This document shows positions 35,506 to 49,200 of a DNA stretch of 64,000 nucleotides, piece by piece. The translations under genes and the position numbers were made by a program. Each line of letters starts with the position of its first letter. Positions within the stretch are counted from its first letter, which is position 1. Origin of the DNA: Cerrena zonata (Eukaryota; Basidiomycota; Agaricomycetes; Polyporales; Cerrenaceae); assembly GCA_038087015.1 (NCBI GenBank), contig JASBNA010000007.1, positions 868,001 through 932,000 of the forward strand, in the 5' to 3' direction. The notes beneath the pieces were generated by a model that saw only the letters and a program-made list of their open reading frames with translations, ran no database searches and had not been told where the DNA came from.

Positions 35506-37101
35506 CTAGAAGTGGGGATGTTCTGGTACAGGACTTGGAGGTTCAACATAAGGAGTTCGCATGAAGTTCCTACTCATACTCAAGGCGCGTGCATGCCTGA
35601 AGTCGATTGACGAAGATGACCCAGCAAGTCGGAGTCTTCTCAAGCCTTGAGATAATGGTGCGGGAGCCTCCTTCTTTGGTTCCTTCTCGTTAGCTGCCTC
35701 AATTTCTGCGGATACACTCAGTTCGCGCTGAGCGATCGTTGCGAGGACTGCGATGAGGCAGAATCCGCTGAGAAGCATTTGTGGGAAGAAGCCGATGCTG
35801 TCTATGGACAAAAACAAACAATGACGTTGGGTGAACTGGGATTCGGGGTGGAGAGTGGGTAAGCATGCTTACCTATGAGTACACCATCGAAGCCAGGTGC
35901 ATCTGGCATTGTGTTTCTTATTTGTGGAATAAGTACCATAGTGATAGCGATGAACGCAAGGTATTTGAGGGTCCTCTCCGTATCCTCTGTTTTCCAACCC
36001 AAGACCATATACGCCACCGTAGCATGAGCTAGCATCCAGTTAATAGCGAACAACAAGAGAGCAAAAGCTCGAGCTTCTCCTGGACGAACAACTTTCATGT
36101 CAAGGTTGCGACCTCCTTGCTGCATGGCATCATCAGATGACGTTGAGTTCATGTAACTCGATACATCGGAAGTAGATACCAAGAAACTGGGAGTTTGGGA
36201 GATAGTGGGGAGTCGAGCGAGGTTGACTGGGTTCTTATTGTTGTCAAGGATGTGTATGGTACTGGTGAGTTCGTAGGTGTCAAAGGGGTAGAGTCGAGTC
36301 AAGTGGACATCTAGGACATGGTCACTGTCAAATTGAATAAGATTCTGAATGCTGGTATTTGAAATGTGACGTCAATAAATGTCATGCGGAGACATGGCGG
36401 ACTCGGGTTACATACTTTTGCCTCTTGCCATCGTTGCTCAAGATGGGGATGTTGACCGGGTCGTAGGAGGCAGTAGGGTGTTCTCCATTCCTACAGCCGC
36501 ACATTATAGGGGAACAGTGAAAGACAACACAAGTTACTCACAAATCGACAAAGATGTTGAGAGGCATAGATGGAATACCACATGCCGAGCTCCCATGCAT
36601 ACCTTCTGAACCAGCTAGGACAAATGACGTCCCGCAACCAAGAATAGTCCACCGAACGGTGATAGAGGGCTCATCGACATCAATATCAACGTTCTCTCCG
36701 ACCAGAACAATCTATCTCACGGTTAGTCAACCAGCCTCAGCCGACACAAGACGGAGACGTACTCCGGGGTTGTTTCTAGCGACGTCATCCAAAAGGTCTT
36801 TGAAATCTGTCCCTTCCTCGGATCCGATGAAAGCAAATGAAATGGATGCGATGAATATGAGTGACAACACTATGGCAATGACGACAATGAAAGTAGGTCC
36901 GAGGGGGATGACACCAGCTCGGGGGCGGATGATCTTCTTCAAGCTCTTAACAGGTTCTGAGAGCGGCTTGGGGTTTGCTTTGGAGGATTTGGAATGTGCT
37001 GGCTTTGTGCTGCCAGCTGAAGCGTGTGTAGAGTAGGTGCTAGCGGAGGAAGGTGCTCGAATGAGCCCTGTAGTTGACAAAAAGGAATGACGGGTTGACA
37101 T
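35506..37101 (-). CDS. DUF4436 membrane protein
   Basis: The start MSTRHSFLSTTGLIR (ATG 37101) is followed by a basic stretch and one N-terminal span (FIVVIAIVLSLIFIASISFAFIG). A lumenal or extracellular beta-rich domain comes next: IVLVGENVDIDVDEPSITVRWTI, GCGTSFV, PLNIFVD, PVNIPIL, DVHLTRLYPFDTYEL. Two to three C-terminal spans then follow: FALLLFAINWMLAHATVAYMVLGW, LAFIAITMVLIPQIRN, FFPQMLLSGFCLIAVLATIA. The RLYPFDTYE plus PDAPGFDGVLIDSIGFFPQM pattern is typical of fungal DUF4436 proteins. The protein ends VPEHPHF. Function unknown. About five exons. Confidence 0.8.
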
Positions 37102-38148
37102 TTCTGTGAAAGAGAGTGTGTAGGGCCAAGGAAAAAATCCCAAGGCAGAGGAAGAACGGAGGGGGAGGGGAGATGAGGAGGGGAAGGAGCGGAGCGGGAG
37201 AGGATCTCGCAAGAGGAAAAAATCGTAGCATTGGGGAGTTAGTTATATTCACTGGCACTCTGGAGCGATCAATCGTCAGCGGAGTCAATGGGAGCGTCCC
37301 GCTTGAACACCCGTGCACTAGAATCCCACTGTCCTGCGAGCTTTGGACGTTTTCCAGGCGAGTGTGCCATGATGAATGATTTTCTAGACCCGTACATGGT
37401 ACATCCAGACAGCCATATTTGGCCCGTCAAGCGATGGCGGTAAACTGATGCTTCTAAATAATCAAAGTGAGGGTAAATTGAGGTTTAGTGCACCGAATAA
37501 GCTCTGCCACGGATGAATCATTGCATAAATTATCGCCGCTGTCAGTCTTTCCAGCCTAGAGTAAGAACAAGATAATATCGTATATACGCACATTTCCATT
37601 TGCTTAGAACGACGATCATGGTACAGCAACCAGAACGCACAGATGCTAAATGTGGACAACATACTGGGTTTGGATTGCACATGATCAAGGTCTGCGAAAT
37701 TCCAGCGCTCTGATTAGCTGGTGTGAGTATGAGTGATGGGCCAAGAGCTACAGTCCGCATTATCCCCGCTATAACCTCCCGAGGATGTTACAACATCGAC
37801 ACATAGGAAATCCATGGAGAACTACCCGATGTATTATGCGAAGCTTCTATATCATCGGATGAATGATCGCAAAGCCAGCACTGCAAGTTGTGAGGACCTA
37901 CCAAATGTTTACGACCAAGTTTTGAGATAAAGACGTAGTCAGTTTGTTTTGGAGTATTTTAGTCGCGACAATGCTGACGGTCACAGAGTGCATACCAAAG
38001 CGTTAGTATCACCTTGCAAGTAAGTATGTAACGTAATTGATCATCATAGTTGGAAGAAACTCTCATGATAATTGAGAAAGAATGCATTATCCACAGCACG
38101 ACTTACTGAAAGCATATGTAAACATATAACACAAACATCAAGGAGCCC
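37102..38148. other. Intergenic region between DUF4436 and SET-MYND genes
   Basis: DUF4436 promoter side (purine-rich 37116-37220 on plus strand) and 3' flank of the SET-MYND gene. No gene was recognised; the short frames near 37460-37760 are motif-free. Confidence 0.4.
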
Positions 38149-39666
38149 CTAAGGTAGGGCTCTTTCTTCACTTAGCAAACCCTGGAGGATCCGTATTTCT
38201 TCCAGCGGTCCTCCTTCATCGCCCTCGATCCCAAAGTTATTCAGAACCCGTGAAGCAATCAATACACTTGCTCGTGCCTCGTCTGCGAAGCTTTGAACCA
38301 CAGATAAATCAGCTTTATGCTCCATTGTCACGACAGCATTCCACGCTGTTTTAGCCAGTTCCAGAGCATGCATACCTAGACAAAGACGTTCAGTATCCTC
38401 ATGCATTTTGTTGGTTGTGGCTTACCGATCTGCGGGAAATTGCGGGGGTAAATCATTCTGTACAGAGCCAAAAGTCGTTTTCCTGTGAGTATTGCGATAT
38501 CAAATTCTCCCTCGTGTGAACTACGAGTGAATTGCTCTGATAGATCAGGGAGGCACGTATCATTCAGGAATGGGTACAATTCCTCAGATATGGCGAAGAC
38601 GAGTGGATTGTCTTGGCTATCACCCATAGAGTCTACGAAAGCTCGCAGACGGTCCCAGAGGTGAGACGTCTCAGGTAGTGTGGAGGGCAAGGGAGGTATG
38701 GGTTGAATACGTCCTTGAAAGATGCATAGTTGACAGGCACATTGAAATCCGTAATTCGACTGTAGGGCATCCTGACGAGTTTCATATGGAAGCGCAGGGT
38801 CCAGGTACGGTATTGTAAGCTGTCAGAATCGTATGAATTCGTATTCAAATCACAACCATGAACAGAGCGGCGTTACCTCGTCGCCCGCCGCGATATTATG
38901 AAGTGCGACAAGTTCCATCTTCACTACTTGTTGTGGCGCGATGATGTACTTGGCTACACAATTGGGAGTGCAAGAGTGGTTAAAGAAACGGCTGGCCATC
39001 GGATACACGCCATGTGCGTAGGTGTTCAGGTGAGAGTGAAGGATAAAGTTGTTGTTACCAAAACGCGAAAATATTTTCCGTATCGTGTCCCTTGGAACAG
39101 CAGCAGACTTGGAAGTCCTGCACAACGGAGGAGGGTCCACTTGTGCCGAACTTTCCAGCAGGTCGGAAAAGGTGGCGGCGAGCGGGTCACCATCAGTGGA
39201 CGGTGTTAGATCGAATTGATCGTTTGGGTAGAGTTGGATCAGCACTTGCGAAAGTAGCACTGCGTCCACCTTTTCGTTAACAGATAATGCTTGATATTCT
39301 GATGAGATGTTATATCGATTATAGGCTTTGCATATTCGTCGGTGGTGCGCCTTCCATTGAGCCATCTGGCCTATTGAGACCACAGTCAGGAATTATTGCC
39401 AAGAGTTGCATAGTTTCCCTACAGTCCACGCCGCAGTACCAAAATGATGCGCAGCCAGAGCATTTTGAGAGGGGGTTCTGGTTATCAGAAAGGCGATGAC
39501 AATTGTCGCACCGTTGACCCTTGGCTTGAGGAAGAAGTACAGTTGTGAGTGGGCGATTCGAGAAAAATGATTGGCCAGCTCGGAGAGGCTCTGAAGCAAC
39601 TGCTCGATTTCGAGCTAGAGAGTGGAGGTCAAGATGAACGTAACGTATGGGTGTTGCGTTATGCAT
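38149..39666 (-). CDS. SET-MYND (SMYD) family protein lysine methyltransferase
   Basis: The SET domain is split by a MYND zinc finger, as in SMYD enzymes. The finger is CDNCHRLSDNQNPLSKCSGC...YCGVDC, continuing across an intron to QMAQWKAHHRRICK with the last His/Cys ligands. The SET core is visible as SRFFNHSCTPNCVAKY (substrate and AdoMet-binding NHSC) and AAGDEVTIPYLDPALPYETRQDAL. The post-SET cysteines follow in YGFQCACQLC. A helical C-terminal region ends LQGLLSEERALP. Start ATG at 39666 (MHNATPIRYVHLDLHSLARNRAV). About five exons. Likely a nuclear or cytosolic lysine methyltransferase; histone versus non-histone substrate is unknown. Catalytic motifs appear intact. Confidence 0.9.
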
Positions 39667-40126
39667 TCTGATGCTGAGTAGTTTTACTTAGGATGTCCAC
39701 GAAAGAAAAGAAAAGCAAGCGACGCAACATTCAACGTTACAATACGTGAACTTTGGAATTTGAAATGGTAGATTAGTAATGATTCGCAGTTCTAACTTTT
39801 AGGCACAACAACTGCCCGCATTGACAACTGCATACTATGACTCACCCTGTTACCAACTTGCCTTGGTAAGTCCATACATACGTGAGGATGAACGATGGAA
39901 AAACACTCCGACCGAAAGTGTGTCACAGTAACGAGGTATGACAGGAAAACAGCAAATCAAATTATGATGTGCATGATGGTTAGAAGTACACGATAGAAGG
40001 TACAGTATTGATACAGATCCAGAAATTCCATTGAAAGCAATGCGAGTGAGTCAACCAGAGAATATGAAGTGTGTAAAAAATAAGGTTAAAAACGAATGTT
40101 CGAAGTTGGGTACATGAAGAAATAAT
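39667..40126. other. Intergenic spacer
   Basis: Promoter of the SET-MYND gene and 3' flank of the adenylation-reductase gene, both on the minus strand. AT-rich; nothing else seen. Confidence 0.4.
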
Positions 40127-43100
40127 TTATGAGTCCCAAATAGCACCGAACGCAGGGATGCCTCTACTCATCATCCCGTACACTACTTTTTGAGTGAGCT
40201 TCTGATTGGAGATGATGCAGACAGCCTCCGCATCGAACTCTTTCACGAGACGGTAAGTGAGCTTCACCATGTCGGGCTTGCCGTGAACCCGTGTATCTGT
40301 GGGGGCGTCGTCAGCGAAAAAGTGGGACACCGGTGTGCGAGGCTGCTTACCATAGATGACAGCTCCAGGTGATTTTTCAATAATAGAATCTACGAGCTGA
40401 TCGCCGAAAGTCTGACGAACGTTAGGCGACGTCCAAAGCAACCGGATGGGAACACGTTGTTCCAAGATACAAGGGGCACATGGACCAATACCGCTACCTG
40501 TCGCAACAAAGACTACACGTCGGAACAAAGGGGTAATTCTCAGAACGCCATAGCAAGGTACACCGCGCACCCAAAGGTGAGTGGGAGGTTCGTTGATTTG
40601 CTTAGTAGTCCAGTCACCAGCTTTGGAAACAACCAACGAGTAACCTGTCTTCCCGGGCTCCGGGATGCATGCGAAGCCATGCCATTCCATTAATGGGTTC
40701 TCCGATATACGAGTAAAATGACCCGGTCGAGGGGTAACTGGGGGATTGTAGATAAGCTTCTGGAATAAGCATATGTAACCTCATTCACGTACCATAATCG
40801 AAGTACAACCTGACGGCATGGGTGGAAAGCACCTCAGCACGGACTGGGACCTTTCTCAGTCGGACCCAAGGCAGTATAATCGATCCAGTCATGACGATGA
40901 TGAGCCAAAAAGGTGCAGCGTGGACCAGTGCATTACCAAGCGTTTGCCCAGCAGCACGGTAGTCGTTGGTAAGGAGAATGACCTGTCATTACCGGTCAAT
41001 CGTCATAATTACCGGAGGTTGGATGATGGTATTCACCTGACACCAAACAAGGGCCACTGCACTCCAACCAAGGAAACGATGTGTCTTCTCGAAGGAATCA
41101 TGGTGGGTCGATCGCGCCTTAGGGTAAGCGAAAATCACAATGCCGATCAACAACGCAAGGATACAATACGTTATCGCGACTGTCGGCGCAGTTGTCTAGG
41201 CGGGGTGTTAGAGCCTTGCGGTGCATGGGCGCAAATACTCGTACCTGAGCCTGGTTCACCAATTCTCTGGTTGCTTGTACGGTGAATGCGATGAGCCAAA
41301 TGACGCCGCTGATAGCGCATCCGGAGTGTACTTGAATGATATTAAAATCCAAAGTGTAGAATAATGAAATGGAAAAACTTACGCCCTCCAATGTGGTACA
41401 CACGAGCACAAACACGTCGAATGGCAAGTGGCCAGCTGAAAAAGGTATTAGCCGCTGGGCCTAACCCATAAATGGAATTCGAGAATACATACCTGGTTGG
41501 GACTGCACAAAATACCGTAAAGAAGGCATTGATTACGTAGTCTTGGCGCATGAGTACCGCACAGAACAAGTTGGATACCACAATGAGACCAAGTTCCTGA
41601 GCATTTGCACCACCCCGAGCGAAGATGGCAATCAGAATAGCCATGTTGGTCACAAAGATGACGCCGAACAAACGTCGATACAAGGAGAATATTTGGTGGC
41701 GAACATTGCGGAATATTTTGCCTTGTGTCTTGTCAGGAATAGGATCTTCTCGGTAACCATCCCAGACGTTAACCTTCTCCACATTAGCAGCGACATTAGT
41801 TGTCGAACTTGTGACGGAGGCGTTGGATGCAGAGATCGATGACTTCTCCACCGATAACATGGAGCCAGCGTGATGGTAGACAGGAAGAGGGAGCGAGAGT
41901 CGGGGTACAATACTGGCCAAAGCTTTTCCTTCGTACAGAGCTTGGCTGTAGAAGTCGGACTTTATAATCGCCTTCTCGTCGATAATGGGCTGGCGCTCAG
42001 ACTCGAGTTGAGATTGAGCTAGTTCTCGAAGAGCACGTTTGTCCGTTTTTCCGTTACTACAGACCACATGCTCAGCTCCAGTTTTTAACAATTCTAGAAT
42101 CAAACTTACCTCGTGTGTGGCATTTCATCCAAGGTGATAAACCGGGTTGGGACAGCATAGTATGGTTGCACTTTATGCGTTGCAGTCTTGACATCATCAA
42201 TATTGACGAATTTAGGAGTAATGAAACCCCAAAGCTCGGATTCTATCAACAGAGCCACGCCAACCTTCACGTCTGGGCAAGTCTAAACTGGGGTCAGCAT
42301 GATGGAAACGGAGAGTTCACGGCGCTCATACCTCCATTGCAGCTGACACTCCATCCAATTCCACGCGGAAACCCTATCGGACTCTATATCAGTACACCGA
42401 CGCACTAATGCTTCTTCTGGTAGAAACATTTCGTCATATGCAACGCACCTTGACTTTCACCTGGTCATCGACCCTACCGAGGTGTTCGAGGGTTCCCTCT
42501 TTGCTCCATCGACCGAGGTCGCCAGTATTAAACATGTAAGTGCTATTCCACAAATGTAAACGTGTTGCACATGTAAGATGAACGAAGAACCTACCCATCG
42601 TTGGTAAAAATATCCAGTTTGTAACGTTCCGCAGTCTTGTCTGGTAAGTTGACATAGCCACGAGTTATACCAGCTCCACTTGCCCACATTACACCCGGTT
42701 GACCAATTGGGACAGGTTTCATGTTCTCGTCCAAGACATATACGTTGTTGTTTGGAGTTGGAGCGCCAATAGATAGTGGCTCGCCCCTCTTGTGCAATTG
42801 AACCGTGTTGACAATCGTAATCTAAATACAAAACATGAATAGACTTCGGAGTGGGAGAGAATGCATCTTCATACCTCCGTAGGGCCACAGCTATTGTAGA
42901 AATGAGCGTGTTGAGACCAACCATCGGCAAGAGCTATGGAGTAAAGCATTAGCTCGTTATCGACGTCAGTACGGCTTTGGGCGCAGTACCTTGTGGACAT
43001 GGTTCTCCTGCTGTTGCCACTACTTTGATGTTTGGATAGTCAGCTGGGTTATGAGGGGCTACCAAAAATGGTATCACTTGTCAGAGAATTCGACCGAAAG

Positions 43101-44202
43101 TCCGTTCTAGCTCAACTCACTCATCATGCTTGGGGTGGCTAGAGTAGCGTTATCAGAAAAAGAAGAAACAAAGGCGGAGATAGAGACGTACCGATGACGA
43201 TATCAACGGTTTTCATGAGAGCGCGCCATTCCTTGGACGACTTCCCTCTGATGCAGAGGGTACACCCATTTGAAAGACTACCAAGAGTTTCCTAAACACG
43301 CTGTCAGCTGATATCATACTGACACAAGAGGTCTATCATACCCATGCAGCCATGTCAAACGCAATATTAAGCAATTGAGACACACGCCGACCGGGTCGCA
43401 TTTCAATATTTCCAGGTTCCAGACAGACAACTGTAGACGAGGTAAATTCAGCATGTATACTGCTAAGCCAGCGTTTCCGCTTACGATTTATCACATTGCG
43501 GTGCATAACCTCGACACCCTTCGGTTTGCCAGTGGTTCCTAATGCGACATTGAATGATTAATTGTAAATAGTTAGAAAACTGGACATACCAGAAGTGTAG
43601 ATGATGTAAACAGCATCATCAGACGAAGAAAGGTCCAGAGTCTTGGAACAATCTTCCGATGACAATGCATCAATTGTGTCTTCAAGACAAAGAGCAGGGG
43701 AGTCGGATACGCGATGTAGAAATTCCTTGAGCGAGAGTACCAGAATTGCCTGAGAATCATGCAACACATGATCAAGGGTGGATTGAGTGACGATGCTACC
43801 ATCCAGAGGGACGTAGGCAGCTCCTGCCTTCAAGATACCGAGAATGCCGATGACCATAGCTATTGAACGTTGAACAAGCAAACAAACGCGTGTACCGGGA
43901 TGAACACCCAGTGAACGCAAACGATTGGCCAAACCATTAGCTTTACGATCCAGTTCACCGTAAGTGATCGAAGAGCCGCAATGTTCCACTGCAATAGTAT
44001 CTGGTTGTAAGCGGGCATAGTGCTCGAAGGCATGGTGAACACAACTGAAAGCCGGCTTTCGTTGGACACCAAACCCGAAGCGGGTGAAGAGCAGTGCATC
44101 TGCAGGTGATAGCGCGTCTGTAACAGCGGAACTGGCGTTCGACGGAGGCATCCTGATCTGCGGGGTGAGTTGGGACGACTGCCGATCAGAGTTGCGGTTC
44201 AT
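40127..44202 (-). CDS. NRPS-like adenylation domain fused to a membrane FAD/NAD-type oxidoreductase
   Basis: The N-terminal half is an adenylate-forming domain. Core motifs in order are [28 protein letters not shown] (split by an intron), [49 protein letters not shown] and [10 protein letters not shown]. No carrier (LGGDS-type) or condensation domain follows. After a linker come several membrane spans ([57 protein letters not shown], a long span near 41080-41150, and [17 protein letters not shown]). The C-terminus resembles a ferredoxin-reductase module: [47 protein letters not shown], ending FGAIWDS. The start ATG at 44202 ([10 protein letters not shown]) is preferred; 44151 is also possible. 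The fusion exists in other fungi, but its substrate is unknown. About 12 exons. Confidence 0.88.
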
Positions 44203-46235
44203 CCGCTTATATACGTCAGATCCCTCTTGCACTCAGAATCCTGTGGCATTACGAGAGTGGGGTAATTCTCCACCTTCGAGTTTGCAAGGTTATTCGGCTA
44301 GTTTGGCACAAGTTCATGCACAGGGTGCCAACCGACGAAAATCCGCCATGATACCCTTGTGCAAAGGCCGATGGACGTATTGTGTATTGGGAGCTCGCCA
44401 TATGTAGCAGCTGACTGCCTAGGAACCGATTTCATATAGGGTAGCGCATAGAACGGATGTTGTAACATACGGAAGGTGACGCCAATCGTATGGATCACTT
44501 GAACGTCGACGCAGCGATAACGGACAGCAACCCCGGCGAAGATGCGTTAGCGAAATAACTGGTGCTGGCAGGCCTTCGAAACTGAAGCAGCCGTCCATGA
44601 GGAAACCTGATTGGCAGTGGCGTCCTTGTGAACTTGCTGCCGGATTAAGGGTCAGTATGACGACTGATCGTCTCTGATCGCTTCCCAAAATACACAATTT
44701 CTTCTCAGGCTCAAGCTAAACTTGCCAATACTTGCTGCCATATGAAGAATTGGAAGTCCTAATTCGACCAAGAAAGAAACCAGCCCTAGACCGACATTTA
44801 GCCCAAAGCCAAGAGCATCTTGCTCGTTCAGAGTAACTCGGAGTCTACGGCAGAGAAACTGGATTGCCAGGCAAAATCAACGGCTCAGCTATTCCTAAAC
44901 TCGGTTTATGATGGATTCATACGGCAATCATTATGGTATGCCGTGCCTTGTACCCCTCCGAACCGGCGTCGAGCTCTAAAACACCAACGTAATGAAGATG
45001 ATCAAAACAGATTTGTTGGGGATAGAAAGGAAACTCACATAAGTACATACATACACAGATGCTGACATACTCGATACCAGGTACCCGGACTACAGAATAT
45101 CTCTATAATCTGTTCGACGAACTGCATATTAGACCTCTAAGTTGCTAGCATATGGTAGGTATCTTGTGGAATAGGTGTATAACCAGGTATACCAGCTGGT
45201 ATACCTCCTCGGAGCCCCCCGGCATCCAGCAAAGCTATGTCCGTTAGCATATGCTTTCATCACTGTGATATATGCAGGATCACCTCAGGCTGTATGATGT
45301 CGAAAGGCCTTTCTAGATTGAGAGCACAAGGGCCTTGTCCGATAATAGGTCAATATTTCTCGATCATATTCTATATGAGGGGGAAGATAGTGAGCGGAGG
45401 TAAAAAGAGAGGGATGAGACAGCTTGGGGTCGACATATTTCAATCTCCATGACTTTAACATCTGGGTGAATCCCGGAACGCGATGAAGCACCTTGTCTCC
45501 ACTAGAAGCACTTTAGTTGCCTAACACTTTCGAAAGTCGTTGGAGCTGACATTCACTCGTCCGAGTATCGCACTACCGTTGCTCCTTGGGTTCAGTAACT
45601 AAACTCTGCTTAGTTTGGACGGTCACCTTTGCGGGACAACCGAAGTCGTGAACGAATATCATTCTTACACACCTTCCTTCTCTAGTAATAGTCGGAAAGT
45701 GGTCGGTAGCATTGAAGGGCTTCCATGACAAAGCAACCCCCGTCACACGCTCTGCCACGCATTCGACAGTAAAATATTCGACCAGATTCAACCCATTGGC
45801 ATTTCGGTCAATCTTCTAAACGGAGCAAGGTGAGAAACAATGTCGGTCCGTTGATACACCGTTATACGACTTTTTGCCGTCGTACATGTTGGTTGCAGCA
45901 AATATGAATTCTGACCAAAAGTCAAGTGGCAGGTGGTAATTGAGTTTTGAACCAGAGTATTGCCGAGGCACTTACTCTATTCGGCCTCCGAGCTTGATCA
46001 GATGCTTGGGAAAGCCACGGAAGCTAGGAAGTCCTTAAATGTGATTATACAAACCACACTCGGAGAAGTCGGGTTGTCCTCGGTCAGTTCTTCTCGTGCG
46101 CTATAGCTAAGAAGCAGTATGGACGCCATGGAAGAACGCATGACAATTATGAGGCTCTATCAATACAACAGCGCATGGAAGTTAGAATGAGGCAATGAGA
46201 GACAATAATGGGGAAGAAAGTGCAAGCTAAGAATG
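44203..46235. other. Two-kilobase intergenic region with a palindrome
   Basis: Promoter of the adenylation-reductase gene and 3' flank of RAD50. No exon chain was recognised. The notable content is the 22-bp palindrome at 45185-45206. Confidence 0.4.
45185..45206. promoter_or_regulatory. 22-bp perfect palindrome
   Basis: Each half reads AGGTATACCAG followed by its exact reverse complement, so the site is a perfect dyad without spacer. Each half also contains GGTATACC, itself a palindrome. Near-copies of its core occur nearby (ATACCAGGTACC at 45075-45086; GGTATC at 45155). It looks like a site for a dimeric DNA-binding protein about 1 kb upstream of the adenylation-reductase gene, but this is inference. 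Confidence 0.45.
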
Positions 46236-49200
46236 TCAGGCAAACCTATGCCTTTCGATAATAGATTTCTGTCGTGAATCGCGAGAGACGCGCCTATGGT
46301 TGTATCAGTGAGCAGATGGTTCAGCAACGACAGACCCACGCATCGAGCTTACCAATAATACTCCATGACATTGTTTTGACCAAGCTTTCTAAGGAAGTTT
46401 TCGTCGTGAGTAATAACAATCAGCTGGAAATTTTGGTTCTTGCGCTCGTTGATGATACTAAGAGAGGTCGGCATTTTGAATTGCGGATCGGAGAACTCGG
46501 AAACATACTCAACTAGGCTCTCAGCCAGAGCATCAATATTTTCAGTATCCAGGGCATTGGTGGGTTCATCCAATGCCAAGATGCCGCAATTCTGACCAAA
46601 CGAATCCGCAAGGGCAAGTCGTATGATAATCGAGGCCAGCATCTTTTGACCCGCAGAACATCGACCACGCATGTCCATCTCAACCTGATCCTTGGTCATC
46701 ACAACCTGCACAATTTCAAAGCGATGTGTCAGCAAGACGCGACCTAGGAAATAGGCTATGACTTTACTCGATAGTTGTACGACCGCTTGGTAGCACCACC
46801 CTCAGGATCCGAGCTGATCCTGATGCCGTCGATGTCTACGTAGATGGCATTAGTTAACTGCTAATGGAGAGGGGCAATATTTTCCCTGCTACTCACCAGT
46901 CCCTTGATATGTCCTGTTCCACAAATATCGCATCGTCTGATTCACTTCCTCCATCTTCAACGAATGATACTTCATGATAGCACTATCCATAACTGTTAGT
47001 TGTGTCGGCAATGCTAATACGAGTGCGACATACCTGTCCAGAGCTTTCGCGTACTTCTCAAGATCGTTATTCGCCATGTCCGACAACTTGACGGTGGTCA
47101 ATAGCCATCTTCAAAGAGCAAAAGTGGAGGTACATCTTACCTTCACTTTCACCAATTGGTCCCTGTAATTCTTGTGGACAGCTTCGAAATCCTTCAAGTC
47201 CGATTCCAGTTGTTTCAACTGTGACTCGAGGGAGCTCAACTCGCCTCCAAGGTGTGCATACTAGGAGACAAAATAAATAAGTAGCTCCTCTGTTTGTAGA
47301 GAACACAAACCTTAGATTGCATGTCCGTTTCCTTGTCTTTCTCTATCTTGTAGCGTTCTTGGAATAATCGCTTGGCTCGAGCTGCCTCTTCCATGTCATA
47401 GGAATCGATTTCAGTTTGAGCTTCCGTAATATCCTTGGCCAACTTCCGTACGCGAAGATTGTTCCTGATATTGGACATGGTATTGTCTGCATCGCTGATC
47501 TCCTTGTCAATCTGATAGACTGCAGCGCGAACTTTCTCGAGTTCCTCAACTCGATTCTGAATCTCGCTTTCTTGGCTGGCAATCTTCGCGTTGCAATCTT
47601 GCAACTGGCGACCGATCTTTGCTCGAAGTTGCCTTCATTTCCAGATTAGAGTCTAACACCAACTTCGACCGCGAAAAACTTACTTGTCAACTTGTCGATT
47701 CATGCCCTCCAACTTGTCCACACTCATGTTAAGCTCTTGAGACGTTCGCTGAGCATGAGAAAGCTTCGTGGCCCAATCTCTCTCGACCTCTTGACGTTCA
47801 CGTTGGATTCTCTCTATAGGTTCCTGCGCAGTGACAATTTGACCATCAAGACTCTGAAAGATATGTAAGCCTTGAGAGGATACAACCGGAGGTCTCTGAG
47901 TATTACCTTGAGCGTGGTATGGGCATCGGTTTGCTCTTGCTTCATCTCCTCAATATGTTTCTCAAGTGCTTCTTTATCTCGCAGTTGACCCTTGAGTTCA
48001 CTGAGGGAGAGGCGCATCTGAAGGGCATCGCTTTCGTGTTTCCGTACGGCACTCAAGACTCGCTCCTTCTCTGAGGCGAGAGTTTGCCGTTCCCGTTCAG
48101 TACCCCGCCTGTAATTACGAACATCAGCATTGGTTCTTTTCAAATAGCTAGGACTGAAAGGACAAACATTTCGTCTGAAAGCTTGCCAAGTTCTAGCTGT
48201 ACGTCATCCGCAGTCCTGGTCGAACCGGTCGCAGAAAGCTCTGTTTCTAACGAAGCAATACTTCGCTTCAGCTCATCGATCTCGATCTGGGTCTTGGCAA
48301 TGATACTCGCTTGCTGTTTGAGGTTAGCAAGGTCCTTAATTTCCTGTTCGACTTCGTTGAGTCGATGAAGGACCTGAATTGGTTGTTTAATCAGACGTTC
48401 AGGCGTTATTCGGTTCGAAGACTGACCTTCTCGGCTGCTTCCGTCAGTGAAGGGATCTTTGCTTCTTGTTCCTTGACTGCGGATTCGAGCTGAGGGATCT
48501 TGACCTTTTTCAGCTCGTTGCAAGTCTCCGCGAGATTAAGGAGCTCTCGCAGCATTGGAAGTTGCTGTTCCCAATCTTTGATATCGTTCGTGGCATCAAC
48601 AAGGCGGTCTTCAGATGACTTGTCCAATTCTTTGTCCAACTAGAAATATGTTCAGTAGAAGAACGAATATCAAATTTGGTATACCCACGGTCTTGTCGAA
48701 TGTGGCAAGCTCTTGCACATTCATATTGCGAGCGCACAAAGGGCAACACTTCTTGGCATGACCATACTTCTTGAACTCTTTAAGCTTGCGGGCAGCACCG
48801 CGGTTCGTATCAACTTCCCTATGAGGTTGAGCTCAGTACATAGGATAAATACATATGGTCTGACAAAGAACATACTGTCTGGTAACTTGAAGCTGCTGGG
48901 TTGCATCTTCATACATTTCTTGTGGTGTTGAACCTTCTGCCATACTATCGTTCATGCGTGCCTTGATGTCTCGGTCGAGTTCTGTGAGATGAAGAGTCTT
49001 TTAGCATACAATCATGAAGGGATTGTGTCCAATACCTACCTTTGACCTTGTCTTTGCTGGCTTTGAGTTCTCGAGCCATAGACGACAAATCATTCTCTGC
49101 GCTATTCAGTTTGCTATCAGCGATCTTGACCTCCTCCTTGAGATCGTGGGCTTGTCGCTCCTTCTCACTGCAAAAGGGATAGAACATGAGAACGGTTGAT

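Noticed and set aside
40127..44202. Canonical multimodular NRPS or A-T-R reductase
   Set aside because: No carrier, condensation or NAD-dependent terminal reductase (thioester reductase) motif; the C-terminus is membrane-bound and ferredoxin-reductase-like.
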